Position numbers and translations under genes: made by a program. A stretch of DNA of 64,000 bases from NCBI GenBank assembly GCA_963732365.1, contig CAVSZC010000005.1, positions 744,001 to 808,000 on the forward strand. Reading direction: 5' to 3'. The DNA is from SR-FBR-E99 sp963732365. Lineage in GTDB: Bacteria; Bacteroidota; Bacteroidia; Bacteroidales; VadinHA17. A model generated the notes under the pieces. That model was not told the origin of the DNA. It did no database searches and saw only the letters and a program-made list of their open reading frames with translations. Below, one piece after another: positions 1 through 8,625 of this stretch (its first letter is position 1; the number at the start of each line of letters is the position of its first letter).

Positions 1-2
1 TT

Positions 3-170
3 CCGACCTTTGAATATTATCCGTTCAAGGATATGAATATTCGCTTTTATGCCAACTGGGTCGGAAGATCATATAAGTATTCTGACTATGCGAAAGACCG
101 GTTCGGCTCTGCAGATAACACTACCGGAAGATTTGCCATAGGCTTTGTTGCGCCGCTGGGAATCTTCTAG
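3..170 (+). CDS. Outer-membrane porin, C-terminal fragment
   Basis: The window opens inside a gene whose last 55 codons are visible in the frame ending with TAG at 168-170. The fragment alternates aromatic/hydrophobic and polar residues (NIRFYANWVGRS, GRFAIGFVAPLGIF) and ends in phenylalanine, as the last strands of a Gram-negative beta-barrel do. The style resembles phosphate-selective porin O/P-like proteins of Bacteroidota, but the fragment is too short to name a family. The next gene downstream is a dicarboxylate carrier on the same strand, 94 bases away. Barrel C-terminus is likely; substrate is unknown. Confidence 0.55.
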   Translation, partial: PTFEYYPFKDMNIRFYANWVGRSYKYSDYAKDRFGSADNTTGRFAIGFVAPLGIF

Positions 171-264
171 GCTACCAGCAGTTTGTCAGAAGGGGATGAC
201 AGGAAAGTCTTTGTTGCAATGATGGCTTTCACGTTATCCCCTATATCATTTAATTAAAGTCGAT

Positions 265-1639
265 ATGGAAAAACCTGCTCACAAATGGCGCAAACCTGTT
301 GTACTTTTCCTGCTCTCGTTCGGAGCAGCCTTAGGATTGACATTTCTGCTGAAAGAGCCTGGTTTTTCTGATTCACAGGTCTATGTCATATTTCTGCTTT
401 TCTTTTCAGTCGGATTGTGGCTTACCGAGGCTATCCCGGCATTTGCAGTAAGCCTTTTCATAATTGCATACCTGGTCTTTGCACTGGGGAATGAATATTT
501 CAATTCAGAACCTCAGAATATTGACAAGTATGTGCAGACTTTTTCAAGCAGCGTGATATGGCTCCTGCTGGGAGGCTTTTTTCTGGCAAGGGCTATGACT
601 AAAACAAAACTTGATCAGGCTCTTTTCAGGTATACCCTGAAATTGTCAGGAACAAATCCAAGGCACTTGCTTATAGGTCTGATGGGCACAACTATGTTAG
701 CCTCAATGATCATGTCGAACACTGCCACAACAGCGATGGTAATCGCTGCCGTATTGCCGCTGGTGACAACGCTGGGAAAGGAGTCAGGTGTTTCAAAGGC
801 CTTGCTTTTGGGAATCCCGATTTCTGCCTCAACAGGTGGCATGGCTACTATTATCGGAACTCCTCCGAATGCAATAGCGGTAGGATTACTGAAAAATGCA
901 GGCGTCGATATTGAGTTTGTCGACTGGATGATATATGGCGTTCCCATTGCCATTGTTCTTACCGCAGTATGCTGCCTGGTACTGATCATCGTTTTTCTGA
1001 AAGACAAGACTCCTATCCCGCTTGATTTTCTTGAAAACCAGAAGGAGGAAACATCTCATGAAACGTTGACACAGAGACGGATTGTCAGTGGAGTTATCAT
1101 CGTTACTGTCGGGTTGTGGCTTACCACCTCCTTCATGGTTGACTGTTGCATCAGTCTGTGCGGTTCCGCTTGTCGTTCTGACTCTTACAGGAGTGCTTGA
1201 AGGGAAGGACATACAGGGACTACCCTGGGATACGCTTTTACTTGTCGCCGGAGGTCTGTCGCTGGGGATTGCACTTGAGAATACCGGATTACTTACTCAT
1301 TATGGTAAGTTGCTGATAAGCATGGAATTGAAAAGTATTGTTCTGATTTTCATATTTGCCTACCTGACCATGCTTGTCTCTAATATTATGAGCAATTCAG
1401 CCGCGAGTACCGTGATGATACCTCTCGGGATGGCTATCCTTACAGGATTAAGCCTGGAGATAGCTCTCATCATTGCTTTTGCTGCGTCATCGGCAATGTT
1501 TCTGCCGGTGTCAACGCCTCCCAATGCGATTGTATTCAGTACCGGTCTTATTCAACAGAAGGATTTCAGGATCGGAGGAATTACTGTTGGTCTTCTCGGG
1601 CCCCTGCTGGCAATTTTATGGGTGTTGCTGATCAATTAA
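265..1639 (+). pseudogene. SLC13/DASS-family sodium:dicarboxylate transporter, interrupted by one frameshift
   Basis: This is a multi-pass inner-membrane carrier of the divalent anion:sodium symporter family, which imports succinate, fumarate, malate or citrate with Na+. The first frame (265 to about 1135) holds the N-terminal half with the SNTATTAMVIAAVLP signature. The second frame (about 1130-1639) continues with LTVASVCAVPLVVLTLTG and the second signature SNSAASTVMIP. Each half of the DASS inverted repeat has one such SNT/SNS motif, so together they make a complete protein of about 455 residues. A net +1 shift near 1125-1140, in a run of short CC/TT tracts, separates the halves. Without it the protein would be full length. 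It may be a true pseudogene or an assembly indel. It lies about 4 kb from a Dcu carrier on the opposite strand. Confidence 0.8.
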
Positions 1640-1661
1640 TCAGGAAAAGTACTTTTTATAA

Positions 1662-1686
1662 GGGTCAGACGACCCGGTGGCTTTTT
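1662..1686. terminator. Possible bidirectional terminator between convergent genes
   Basis: A 5-bp perfect stem GGGTC-AGAC-GACCC (1662-1675) lies in the 46-base gap between the dicarboxylate carrier and the TetR gene. A run of six T follows at 1682-1687 on the plus strand, and an A/T-rich stretch lies on the other side. The stem is short and the T run is several bases from it, so this is only a plausible terminator. Confidence 0.35.
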
Positions 1687-2237
1687 TAAGATCTGTTATT
1701 AGGATATTTCAGTTTCCTGATAATTTTCCTGGCTATTTCAACCGTCTGACGCGGCAGTGCCATCTTCAGGTTTTGCACTGTCAGCTGCATATAAAATGAA
1801 TCCCTGACCAGGTCCCAGATTTCAAGTGCCAGATCCTGGTCTCCGGGTATTCCAAGATGATCAGACAATAAGGGAGCAAGCGCTTTGTCATTCATTCTTG
1901 CTATCTTGGTAAATATCTCATGAAAATTTCTCTGATCAGAATGTCGCCTTAACTGCATCTGGACGAATAGCAAAGTATTGTGTTTAAGCAGGAGATCGTA
2001 ATAGTCGGGATCAAATTTTTTTAGTGATAAGATATCCATTCTGACCTTCTCTCCCTGTAGGGAATGATAGTCCAGTATCTTTGAGATAAATACCTCGCGG
2101 TCACCAAAATAGTGATAAAAGCCGGACTTGTTCAGGCCGAGTTTCTTAGCAAGTTTTTCAACCTGAAGGCTTTCGGGACCTTCAAATGCAAACAGCTCGT
2201 AACCCGCTTCAATCCATCTATGAGCTGATTCTCCCAT
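1686..2237 (-). CDS. TetR/AcrR-family transcriptional regulator
   Basis: A 183-residue protein with an N-terminal TetR helix-turn-helix (residues about 10-55): LQVEKLAKKLGLNKSGFYHYF matches the TetR recognition-helix pattern with its conserved G-x-YxxF. The rest is helical and would be the ligand-binding and dimerisation domain. It is the last gene of a minus-strand set, 9 bases behind a DUF4251 protein. Proteins of this type usually repress a nearby transporter or lipid gene. The nearest candidate is the convergent SLC13 carrier, but nothing in the sequence shows the target. Confidence 0.85.
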   Translation of the reverse strand: MGESAHRWIEAGYELFAFEGPESLQVEKLAKKLGLNKSGFYHYFGDREVFISKILDYHSLQGEKVRMDILSLKKFDPDYYDLLLKHNTLLFVQMQLRRHSDQRNFHEIFTKIARMNDKALAPLLSDHLGIPGDQDLALEIWDLVRDSFYMQLTVQNLKMALPRQTVEIARKIIRKLKYPNNRS

Positions 2238-2246
2238 AAACGTGAT

Positions 2247-2741
2247 CTATTTTTTTTGCCGAAGGTCTCCTGTGAATGTAATGTTACTGCGGTTATTGCT
2301 GTAAACGGCAAGGGAAGCACTTCCCTCTGACCCAACAGTCAGCGTAAGGGTGTAGATGTCACTTGCCTCCCTGACTTCTGTTTTAATGATATAACCTTTT
2401 TTGGTCTGTTCTGTCGTATACTCACCCGGCTTGGCAGTAAATCTTATTCCGCCACCACCGTAAGCCACACCGCTGTAGGCTTTGCCGTAATAGGGAAGAT
2501 CGCTTACAATTAGATCAGGGGAATACTCCACAAAGTAATTGTCCATACTGAGGTCAACTGACGTGCCCCCCTCCGGGTATGCGGTCTGTGCAGCAAAGAC
2601 AAACCTGACCGCTTTTACCATCTCTTCCGTTTGCTGCTGCTTTTCAAGCTTGCGCTGTTCCTTGCTCATCTTCTCCTGTGCCATAAGTAAACCGGGAACA
2701 AGCAACAGAAGGACTATCCATGGGTATTTTCTACTTTTCAT
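2247..2741 (-). CDS. DUF4251 family secreted protein
   Basis: A 164-residue protein with a clear signal peptide (MKSRKYPWIVLLLLVPGLLMAQ) followed by a charged linker (KMSKEQRKLEKQQQTEE) and a beta-rich domain with GKAYSGVAYGGGGIRF near the middle. This arrangement is that of the Bacteroidota-specific DUF4251 family of periplasmic proteins; no function is known. I place the start at the ATG at 2739-2741 because it begins the signal peptide. A GTG at 2766-2768, overlapping the stop of the upstream gene as GTGA, would add nine residues. Probably co-transcribed with the upstream secreted protein. Confidence 0.75.
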   Translation of the reverse strand: MKSRKYPWIVLLLLVPGLLMAQEKMSKEQRKLEKQQQTEEMVKAVRFVFAAQTAYPEGGTSVDLSMDNYFVEYSPDLIVSDLPYYGKAYSGVAYGGGGIRFTAKPGEYTTEQTKKGYIIKTEVREASDIYTLTLTVGSEGSASLAVYSNNRSNITFTGDLRQKK

Positions 2742-2764
2742 TGAAGCTGTTGTTGGTATTGTTT

Positions 2765-3364
2765 TCACAAATTAACTAAATATTTTTTCTTGATAGTAAT
2801 GAATTCTGCTTCTGTTATTACTTTGGCATCGACAAGCTCCCTGAGCTGTTTAAGGTAATTTACTGTATTAGATCTCGCGATCTCCTCAGAAAGCATAATA
2901 TCCATATTATCGTTCCAGGCTTTTTTCAGGCTGTCAACAGTAGCTTTGAGCAGTGTGTTTTCCTGCAACAGCACTGTTATACTGTCATTCAGGGCAGTTG
3001 ACTGAAGTGCTGGGGGAGGGGCATTCATTGCCGATGTTGCCAGGTCTGTGTTCTGGGAAGGTGTGGTTGATGCAAGTGCTGCTGAAGGCAGAACCATTGC
3101 GGCTCCGGCCGCTGTCGTGGTAGCGTCAGGCATAACTGCAGCAGTGTCGGCAATTGCAGATTTTACTGTTGTGTCGCTTTTCACTGCATATTTTTCGAGT
3201 TCCCGTGACACCGAGTCAAGCTGAAGAGTAAGTGCCTGGTTAAGTGTAGTCAGGGAGTCTATCCGGGCATCCTTCGGATCTTCCTTGTTTTTCTTTCCGA
3301 AGATCTGGCCATTTGCCTGTACGGATACAAGCAATATCATGAGAATAGCAGCAAACGTTTTCAT
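2765..3364 (-). CDS. Secreted coiled-coil protein with a SHOCT-like C-terminus
   Basis: A 199-residue protein of unknown function. It has a signal peptide (MKTFAAILMILLVSVQANGQ), a heptad-like segment (TTLNQALTLQLDSVSRELEKY) suggesting a coiled coil at about residues 37-62, and an alanine/threonine/proline-rich middle. A second coiled coil (VLLQENTLLKATVDSLKKAW) follows. The last 30 residues (LKQLRELVDAKVITEAEFITIK) fit the short SHOCT-type helical hairpin. It is followed by DUF4251 with a 4-base overlap if the GTG start is used. Likely a periplasmic structural or scaffold protein; this is inference only. Confidence 0.6.
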   Translation of the reverse strand: MKTFAAILMILLVSVQANGQIFGKKNKEDPKDARIDSLTTLNQALTLQLDSVSRELEKYAVKSDTTVKSAIADTAAVMPDATTTAAGAAMVLPSAALASTTPSQNTDLATSAMNAPPPALQSTALNDSITVLLQENTLLKATVDSLKKAWNDNMDIMLSEEIARSNTVNYLKQLRELVDAKVITEAEFITIKKKYLVNL

Positions 3365-3406
3365 AATTCTTTTTTTTAGAGTTCTTTTCAGGTTTAATAT
3401 GACAGA

Positions 3407-4399
3407 CTATTTTTCATCCATAAGTATTTGTTTTATTGCCTGCAGCTCAGCGATCTTCTCCTTGCCGACCTTAGGGTATTCAAGGTGCAGTTCATCGAGG
3501 GCATTTATGACGGCGGAGGCTATCACTATGCGTGCAAATGATTTGTTATCTGCAGGCACTATATACCATGGCGACTCTTTTGTCGAGGTCTTTCTGATCA
3601 TCTCCTCGTAGGCTTTCATATAGTCTTTCCAGAAAGTTCTTTCTTTGGCGTCAGCGGCGCTGAATTTCCAGTTTTTCTCCGGGTTGTCGATACGCTCAAT
3701 AAAACGCTTCTTCTGCTCTTTTTTGGAAACATTAAGAAAGAACTTGATCACCTTTGTCCCGTTTCTGTAAAGGTACTTCTCAAAATTGCGTATGTCCTTG
3801 AACCGTTCCTGCCAGATGTCATCAGTAACCAGCTTCTCAGGAAGCTTCTGTGCTTTCAATATCTGCTCATGCACACGCACCACAAGTACCTCTTCATAGT
3901 ATGAGCGGTTAAAAATGCCGATGCGGCCGCGTTCAGGCAGTTGCTTCTGGCAGCGCCAGAGGAAGTCATGGTCAAGTTCCTCCGCGTTTGGGGCCTTGAA
4001 TGCGGTCACCTGGCATCCCTGCGGATTTACGCCAGACATGACATGCTTAATTGCTCCGTCCTTTCCTGCGGCGTCCATTGCCTGGAAAATAAGCAGCAGT
4101 GACCACCTGTCATGTGCATACAGGATGTTCTGCATCTCTGCAAGTGCTTCAACCCCGACCTGCAGTGTCTGCTTCATCTGAGGCTTATCCTCCGGACCCA
4201 GGTCAATATCCGGATCTGTACGGTATTTATCGAGGCTGAACTTATCGCCGTCACCAACGCAATACTTTTTCGAGAACTTACGCGATCGTGCTTTCAGTTC
4301 CTTTTTGGTTAACTTACTGATCTCATTGAGTCGGGAGTTCATTTTGGGAGAAGCCTTTCCGGCTGATTGCACCCGGGCCGGTTTTGTTTTTTCAGTCAT
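3407..4399 (-). CDS. PPK2-family polyphosphate kinase / polyphosphate:nucleotide phosphotransferase
   Basis: PPK2 enzymes use polyphosphate to phosphorylate nucleotides (or make polyphosphate in reverse) in the cytoplasm. The 330-residue protein shows the PPK2 P-loop-like motif MDAAGKDG at residues 108-115, followed by KHVMSGVNPQGC, then the lid-type segment GRIGIFNRSYYEEVLVVRVHE (about 155-176) and RNFEKYLYRNGTKVIKFFLNVSKKEQ. The roughly 70-residue lysine-rich N-terminal extension and the overall length fit the PPK2 subgroup often annotated as polyphosphate:AMP/ADP phosphotransferase. Whether it prefers AMP, ADP or GDP cannot be told. It is transcribed toward, and separate from, the small secreted proteins. 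The start at 4399 is the first in-frame ATG. Confidence 0.88.
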   Translation of the reverse strand: MTEKTKPARVQSAGKASPKMNSRLNEISKLTKKELKARSRKFSKKYCVGDGDKFSLDKYRTDPDIDLGPEDKPQMKQTLQVGVEALAEMQNILYAHDRWSLLLIFQAMDAAGKDGAIKHVMSGVNPQGCQVTAFKAPNAEELDHDFLWRCQKQLPERGRIGIFNRSYYEEVLVVRVHEQILKAQKLPEKLVTDDIWQERFKDIRNFEKYLYRNGTKVIKFFLNVSKKEQKKRFIERIDNPEKNWKFSAADAKERTFWKDYMKAYEEMIRKTSTKESPWYIVPADNKSFARIVIASAVINALDELHLEYPKVGKEKIAELQAIKQILMDEK

Positions 4400-4472
4400 G
4401 TCATGAGGGTTGATCTATTTCAAAGATACAAAATAAGTGACGTAAAGGTATCTGGAACAGGGGAAAAGCATA

Positions 4473-4500
4473 TTGAAACCAGTGAATTGTTATATATTTG
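4473..4500 (+). promoter_or_regulatory. Possible Bacteroidota promoter for the barrel gene
   Basis: TATATTTG (4493-4500) matches the Bacteroidota -7 consensus TAnnTTTG, and a TTG lies 17 bases upstream (4473-4475). The spacing is slightly short of the usual 19-21. The predicted transcript would have an 80-base leader before the ATG at 4583. Confidence 0.4.
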
Positions 4501-4582
4501 CAATTGCCCGGACCTGAGGGCAAAAGATTTTATTGTATGCAGGTCTTTACTTTTTTTGTTAAACACCTTTAAAATTGCAGAT

Positions 4583-5312
4583 ATGAAAAAGCTACTCACA
4601 ATTATTTTACTGCTTGCCGGGCCTCTTCTGTTGGCCCAGACCTATACTACGCCAACGCAGCAGCCTGCTCCTCAGACCGCACCGCAGGCCTACCCGCAGC
4701 CGGCCCCGAGACCTGCAACCAGCGGTCCTTCAATACGTATTCACGGCTATGCAACATACGCATTCGATGACAACAATGTCGACTCATACTATTCGGATAC
4801 TGATTACTGGGAAGGGAAGATAAAGGGAGGCTTTCAGTACGGCGGCGGTCTCGAGATAATGCCTGCACCAGCCATAGGTGTTGAGTTTACCTACCTGCGT
4901 CTTGATTCAAAAGCACCGATGGAATACTATCTCAATGGTAGTTAAAGACTACGACATTTGACCTTGCCCAGAACTGGCTCTTCCTCAGCTTCAACAAGTA
5001 TGTTCCCGTCAATCCTAAAGTTGAGCCTTATTTCGGAATGCAACTCGGTATGGATATTCTGAATGTTGAAAATCCTGATAACGGTAATTCGTGATGGTTC
5101 AACAAAGTTTGCGTGGGGAATTAAAGCCGGCGTTAATGTCTGGACTAGTGAAAAGGTGGGCATAAAATTACAACTTGGGCCTTCTTTCTGCAGTACAGGC
5201 CATTGGTGGCGGTGTCTATTTCGGTACCGGTGGCACAGGTGCAGGTATTTCAGGTTTCTCAACATATTACCAGTTCAATCTTGGCGGCGGGATAGTATTC
5301 AGAGCCAAGTAG
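4583..5312 (+). pseudogene. OmpA-like outer-membrane beta-barrel protein, broken by three frameshifts
   Basis: Reading starts at the ATG at 4583 with a signal peptide (MKKLLTIILLLAGPLLLAQ), a proline/glutamine-rich linker and the first barrel strands (FQYGGGLEIMPAPAIGVEFTYLRL). It stops at TAA 4943-4945. Homologous-looking sequence continues in the next frame (TTTFDLAQNWLFLSFNKY, 4945-5091) until TGA 5092-5094. It then returns to the first frame (TKFAWGIKAGVNVWTSEKVGIK, about 5100-5170) and finally enters the third frame (GLLSAVQAIGGGVYFG to GGGIVFRAK, 5178-5312). Joined, they make a barrel of about 240 residues. The surviving sense in each segment suggests recent breaks or uncorrected sequencing indels rather than old decay. 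Confidence 0.65.
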
Positions 5313-5346
5313 AGCAACTGATCAAGAAAAAGAGATCTTTTAACGA

Positions 5347-5402
5347 GGCGCAGGGGTCATTGTGGCATGGGTTCAACTTCCACTGATCCCGGCGCCCTTT
5401 TG
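5347..5402 (+). terminator. Rho-independent terminator after the barrel gene
   Basis: A long imperfect stem pairs GGCGC-A-GGGGTCA (5347 onward) with TGATCCC-GGCGCC (5384-5396), closed by TGTGG/CCAC, and is followed by CTTTT at 5397-5401. It fills the gap between the barrel and the convergent Dcu gene. Confidence 0.6.
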
Positions 5403-5404
5403 AT

Positions 5405-6754
5405 TTACATCAGAATTAGTTGTAATACAAGTCCGGCAATAACTGATGCCAGGGTAGTAACTAAACCGGGCAGCATGAAACTGTGGTTAAGTACATACTT
5501 GCCTATTCGTGTGGTACCCGTTCTGTCGAACTGTATTGCTGTCAGAAGGGTAGGATAACCGGGGACGAAAAAGTGACCGTTCACTGCCGGAAAGATACCC
5601 AGGAGGAAGGCGGGGGAGAGGCCAAGGGTAAGCCCCAGAGGCATCAGGGCTTTTGTGGTGGCAGCCTGGCTGAAGAGAAGTATACTCAGTGTGAAGAGTG
5701 CCAGGGCAAAGAGCCACGGGAACTTATTAACCATTTCACCGAGTGTCTCTTTTATGACCACGAAATTATGGTCCATGAAAGAGCTGCTCATCCATACAAC
5801 ACCGAAGACGGCAATGGTTGCCTGGCCGGCGCTTGCAAAAAGGCTTGCTTTTGTGACCTGTGCTGCCGTTGTTTTGGCAAACAATATTATACAACCTGCA
5901 GCCGCCAGCATAACCATCATGATCATGGCAGGCATCATTACCTGACCGGAGTCATTAACTGCAAAATTAGGAGTAAAGCCTGCCTTTCCCCCGAAGTTGG
6001 GAAGCAGTCCGGGGAATGAGCCGAGCAATACAACTCCCAGAACGGCTATTCCAAATATTATCAGTGACCTGATGGCTCCCGGTTTGAGTGCAATCTCTCC
6101 CTGAACTTCACTGTCGAGGTTTTTAGCAAAGACCGGATCCTTCATTCTTTCGAGAAATTCAGGGTCTTTGTCAAGCTCTTTACCCCTTTTGTAGACAAAG
6201 ATTATACCTACTATCACACCGATAAGTGTTGCGGGGATACATACCATCAGTATGTCAGCCAGTTTTATACCTGAGGCGACCAGCACGGTCAGGAGCGCCG
6301 CAGAAGCGGCTGACACCGGGCTTGCCGTGATTCCCATATGGGCTGCTGTGACGCTCATGCTGAGCGATCTCTCGGGGCGTATGCGTGCCTTGATGGCCAC
6401 TTCGGCAATTATAGGAAGGATGGAGTATGAGATATGCGCTGTTCCTGCAAAGAGTGTAAAGCAGTATGTCACAAGTGGCCCGAGTATGGTAATCTGTCCG
6501 GGATGGCTCCTGAGGATGTTGCCGGCAACCTTTACGAGATAATCCATACCACCTGCTGCCTGCAAGGCTGCTGCGGCCGTCACCACGCTCATTATTATGA
6601 GCATTACTTCAAGCGGCGGGTCGGAGGGCTGTACTCCAAAGACGAACAGCAAAATCAGCAATCCGATCATACCCATCACGCCAAGTCCTACGCCTGACAT
6701 GCGCGCACCAATGAAGATGCAGAGCAATAAGATAGCAAGCTGAATAAATATCAT
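5405..6754 (-). CDS. Anaerobic C4-dicarboxylate transporter (Dcu family)
   Basis: Dcu carriers exchange fumarate, malate or aspartate for succinate during anaerobic growth. The 449-residue protein has about ten hydrophobic segments and clear DcuA/DcuB-type stretches: ILGPLVTYCFTLFAGTAHISYS, IRPERSLSMSVTAAHMGITASPVSAA and, late in the protein, PLGLTLGLSPAFLLGIFPAVNGHFFVPGYPT. I start at the ATG at 6752-6754 (MIFIQLAILLLCIF). The open frame continues 36 codons upstream, but that extension overlaps the neighbouring gene and does not look like Dcu. Ten bases separate it from the AI-2E gene. DcuA versus DcuB cannot be decided here. Confidence 0.9.
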   Translation of the reverse strand: MIFIQLAILLLCIFIGARMSGVGLGVMGMIGLLILLFVFGVQPSDPPLEVMLIIMSVVTAAAALQAAGGMDYLVKVAGNILRSHPGQITILGPLVTYCFTLFAGTAHISYSILPIIAEVAIKARIRPERSLSMSVTAAHMGITASPVSAASAALLTVLVASGIKLADILMVCIPATLIGVIVGIIFVYKRGKELDKDPEFLERMKDPVFAKNLDSEVQGEIALKPGAIRSLIIFGIAVLGVVLLGSFPGLLPNFGGKAGFTPNFAVNDSGQVMMPAMIMMVMLAAAGCIILFAKTTAAQVTKASLFASAGQATIAVFGVVWMSSSFMDHNFVVIKETLGEMVNKFPWLFALALFTLSILLFSQAATTKALMPLGLTLGLSPAFLLGIFPAVNGHFFVPGYPTLLTAIQFDRTGTTRIGKYVLNHSFMLPGLVTTLASVIAGLVLQLILM

Positions 6755-6764
6755 GATCTGAATG

Positions 6765-7865
6765 TTAGGATGACTTTTCAATGGGTTCCTGCTGGCTGTC
6801 CTGCAGGCCACCCGAAGCCCAGGTTGTAACCAGTTTGTATCCGATTGACAGAACAATGGCACCGGTAAAGAGGCCGATGAACCCTGACATAATCATACCG
6901 CCGATGGCACCGAGAAATATTACCAGAATTGGGACAGGTGCTCCTTTTCCCATCAGCAGCGGCTTGAGTATGTTGTCAAGAAGGCTGAACAGAAGTACCA
7001 GCACTGACCACAGTATTGCCGGAAGGGGTTCCCTGGCTGAAAAGAGATATATAATAACAGGTATAGCCACAATGCCTACAGGCAACTGAACAATGGCAAG
7101 AAGTAAAGCAGCAAGGGCCCAGACGCCGGCAAAGGGTACCCCCGCCAGAATCAGGGTTGCCCCTATCAGTACAAACTGAATAAATGCAACTCCAAGGATA
7201 CCTTTTGCCACATTCCGTATAGTAAGTACGATCATGCTTATAAACTCGTCACCGGTTTTCCCGAATAACCTGTTTGCAAAGTTCATAACCGGTTTTTCGG
7301 TTTTTTCGGACCTGGCCAGGATTATTCCTGAAATTATTACCGACACAAGCATCATAATAAAACTTGAAGCAACACTTTTGAGAGCGCCCAGAAATTTCTC
7401 GCCGATCTTCAGTATCTGATCCCTGTATGTCACTATCGCTGTCTCGAGGTTGGTTGCGACCATCTGCCATGCTGCATCTATTGGCTTACCGATGACAGGC
7501 CAGCCTGCTACTTTCGGTCCGGGCGGAGGAACCTGAAGGGTTTGATCATGCACTGAGGTTATCAGCTCCCTTGTGCTTCCGACTACCGAGGATATCAGCC
7601 ATACAGAGGGCACGATAAGAAGTGCCAGCAATATTACCGTAATAATAGTGCCAGACAGTCCCCGTTTCCCTTTCAGCACTTTAAGCAGCCTTTTGTAAAG
7701 GGGATAGAGAGTAATAGCCAGTATTATTCCCCAGAGGACGGGCGTCAAAAAGGGAAGTATGATCATGATGCACCACACCAGTAGAAATACTGTCAGAAAG
7801 AGCCTGATGGAGAGATCGATACTCTTCCCTTCGCTCAAATGATCATTTTCACTGGTGGTTTTCAT
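6765..7865 (-). CDS. AI-2E family transporter (PerM/YdiK type)
   Basis: A 366-residue inner-membrane protein with about eight transmembrane segments. The N-terminal pair (FLTVFLLVWCIMIILPFLTPVLWGIILA), the central soluble stretch and the C-terminal LLDNILKPLLMGKGAPVPILVIFLGAIGG are the usual landmarks of the AI-2E transporter family, which includes exporters of small molecules and Na+/H+ antiporter-like members. The family name reflects one member and does not prove autoinducer transport. It sits between a Dcu carrier and a small barrel gene on the same strand, and its start is 31 bases downstream of the barrel's stop, so the set may be one transcript. Confidence 0.85.
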   Translation of the reverse strand: MKTTSENDHLSEGKSIDLSIRLFLTVFLLVWCIMIILPFLTPVLWGIILAITLYPLYKRLLKVLKGKRGLSGTIITVILLALLIVPSVWLISSVVGSTRELITSVHDQTLQVPPPGPKVAGWPVIGKPIDAAWQMVATNLETAIVTYRDQILKIGEKFLGALKSVASSFIMMLVSVIISGIILARSEKTEKPVMNFANRLFGKTGDEFISMIVLTIRNVAKGILGVAFIQFVLIGATLILAGVPFAGVWALAALLLAIVQLPVGIVAIPVIIYLFSAREPLPAILWSVLVLLFSLLDNILKPLLMGKGAPVPILVIFLGAIGGMIMSGFIGLFTGAIVLSIGYKLVTTWASGGLQDSQQEPIEKSS

Positions 7866-7896
7866 GCTGCTTCATTTTCAGGGTTACACGTGTGGC

Positions 7897-8613
7897 TTAT
7901 TCTGATACCTCTTCTGGTTTCTTGACACCGATAGGAATGGATAAATAAAGGTAGAGCGAAGAAAAATTCTGCGATTTACCTGTATTCCCTATAAGTGGAT
8001 CAACAAGTCCGTAATAATAGCGGACACCGACCTGGGAGCTTTTGGGAATCTTTTTATAGAGCTTGATGCCGGCTCCGCACATGATTCCGGCGTCAATCCT
8101 TTTATAATTATCCTGAACAGCGCTGGTATATGTTAAATCATCTTCGTCAACCAGGGTGTTTTTAAATTCGTCATAAGCCTTGGTTCTGAGGGCAAGCATC
8201 GGGCCTGCCTCAATATGAAACCTCTCTGCAAAGCGGTATTTTAACAAAATCGGGACGCTGAAGTTATTTACCTTTCTGGTCACATAACCTTCAGTAAACT
8301 GTGCATCCAGGTCCGGGTTGCCAAGTGAATAGGGGTCAAGCCTGTCAGCACCCTGGTTTGATTTGACTATTACACCTGTGTGGAGCATCAGTTGATTCTT
8401 TAACCTGATGTCAAAGTAAAATCCCAGGTTGAAAAGGGCGAGTGACTCACTTGGTTCAAGGTTAGAGATGCGGGCAAAGTTCACACCTCCGTCAAGACCG
8501 AATTCGATCTTATCAGAATTAAGAGCATCGCCCAGGAGCAGTGAAATGAGAACCTGCGAATTGGCTGAATAACAGCCAAACAGGAAAGCGATTAGTATAA
8601 TACTTTTCTTCAT
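7897..8613 (-). CDS. PorT-like outer-membrane beta-barrel protein
   Basis: A 238-residue protein with a signal peptide (MKKSIILIAFLFGCYSANSQ) and eight or so amphipathic strands: IEFGLDGGVNFARI, ALFNLGFYFDIRLKNQLMLHTGVIV, NNFSVPILLKYRF, FHIEAGPMLALRTKAY, SSQVGVRYYYGLVDPL. The pattern 'gvpllLkYrf.....eaGp' is typical of the PorT/outer-membrane beta-barrel 2 family in Bacteroidota. No ligand can be inferred. It is 12 bases downstream of another barrel gene, so the two may be expressed together. Confidence 0.7.
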   Translation of the reverse strand: MKKSIILIAFLFGCYSANSQVLISLLLGDALNSDKIEFGLDGGVNFARISNLEPSESLALFNLGFYFDIRLKNQLMLHTGVIVKSNQGADRLDPYSLGNPDLDAQFTEGYVTRKVNNFSVPILLKYRFAERFHIEAGPMLALRTKAYDEFKNTLVDEDDLTYTSAVQDNYKRIDAGIMCGAGIKLYKKIPKSSQVGVRYYYGLVDPLIGNTGKSQNFSSLYLYLSIPIGVKKPEEVSE

Positions 8614-8625
8614 GATGATAGAGTT

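Noticed and set aside
5092..5094. TGA in the barrel gene as a recoded codon
   Set aside because: The protein sense resumes in a different frame directly afterwards; an indel explains it.
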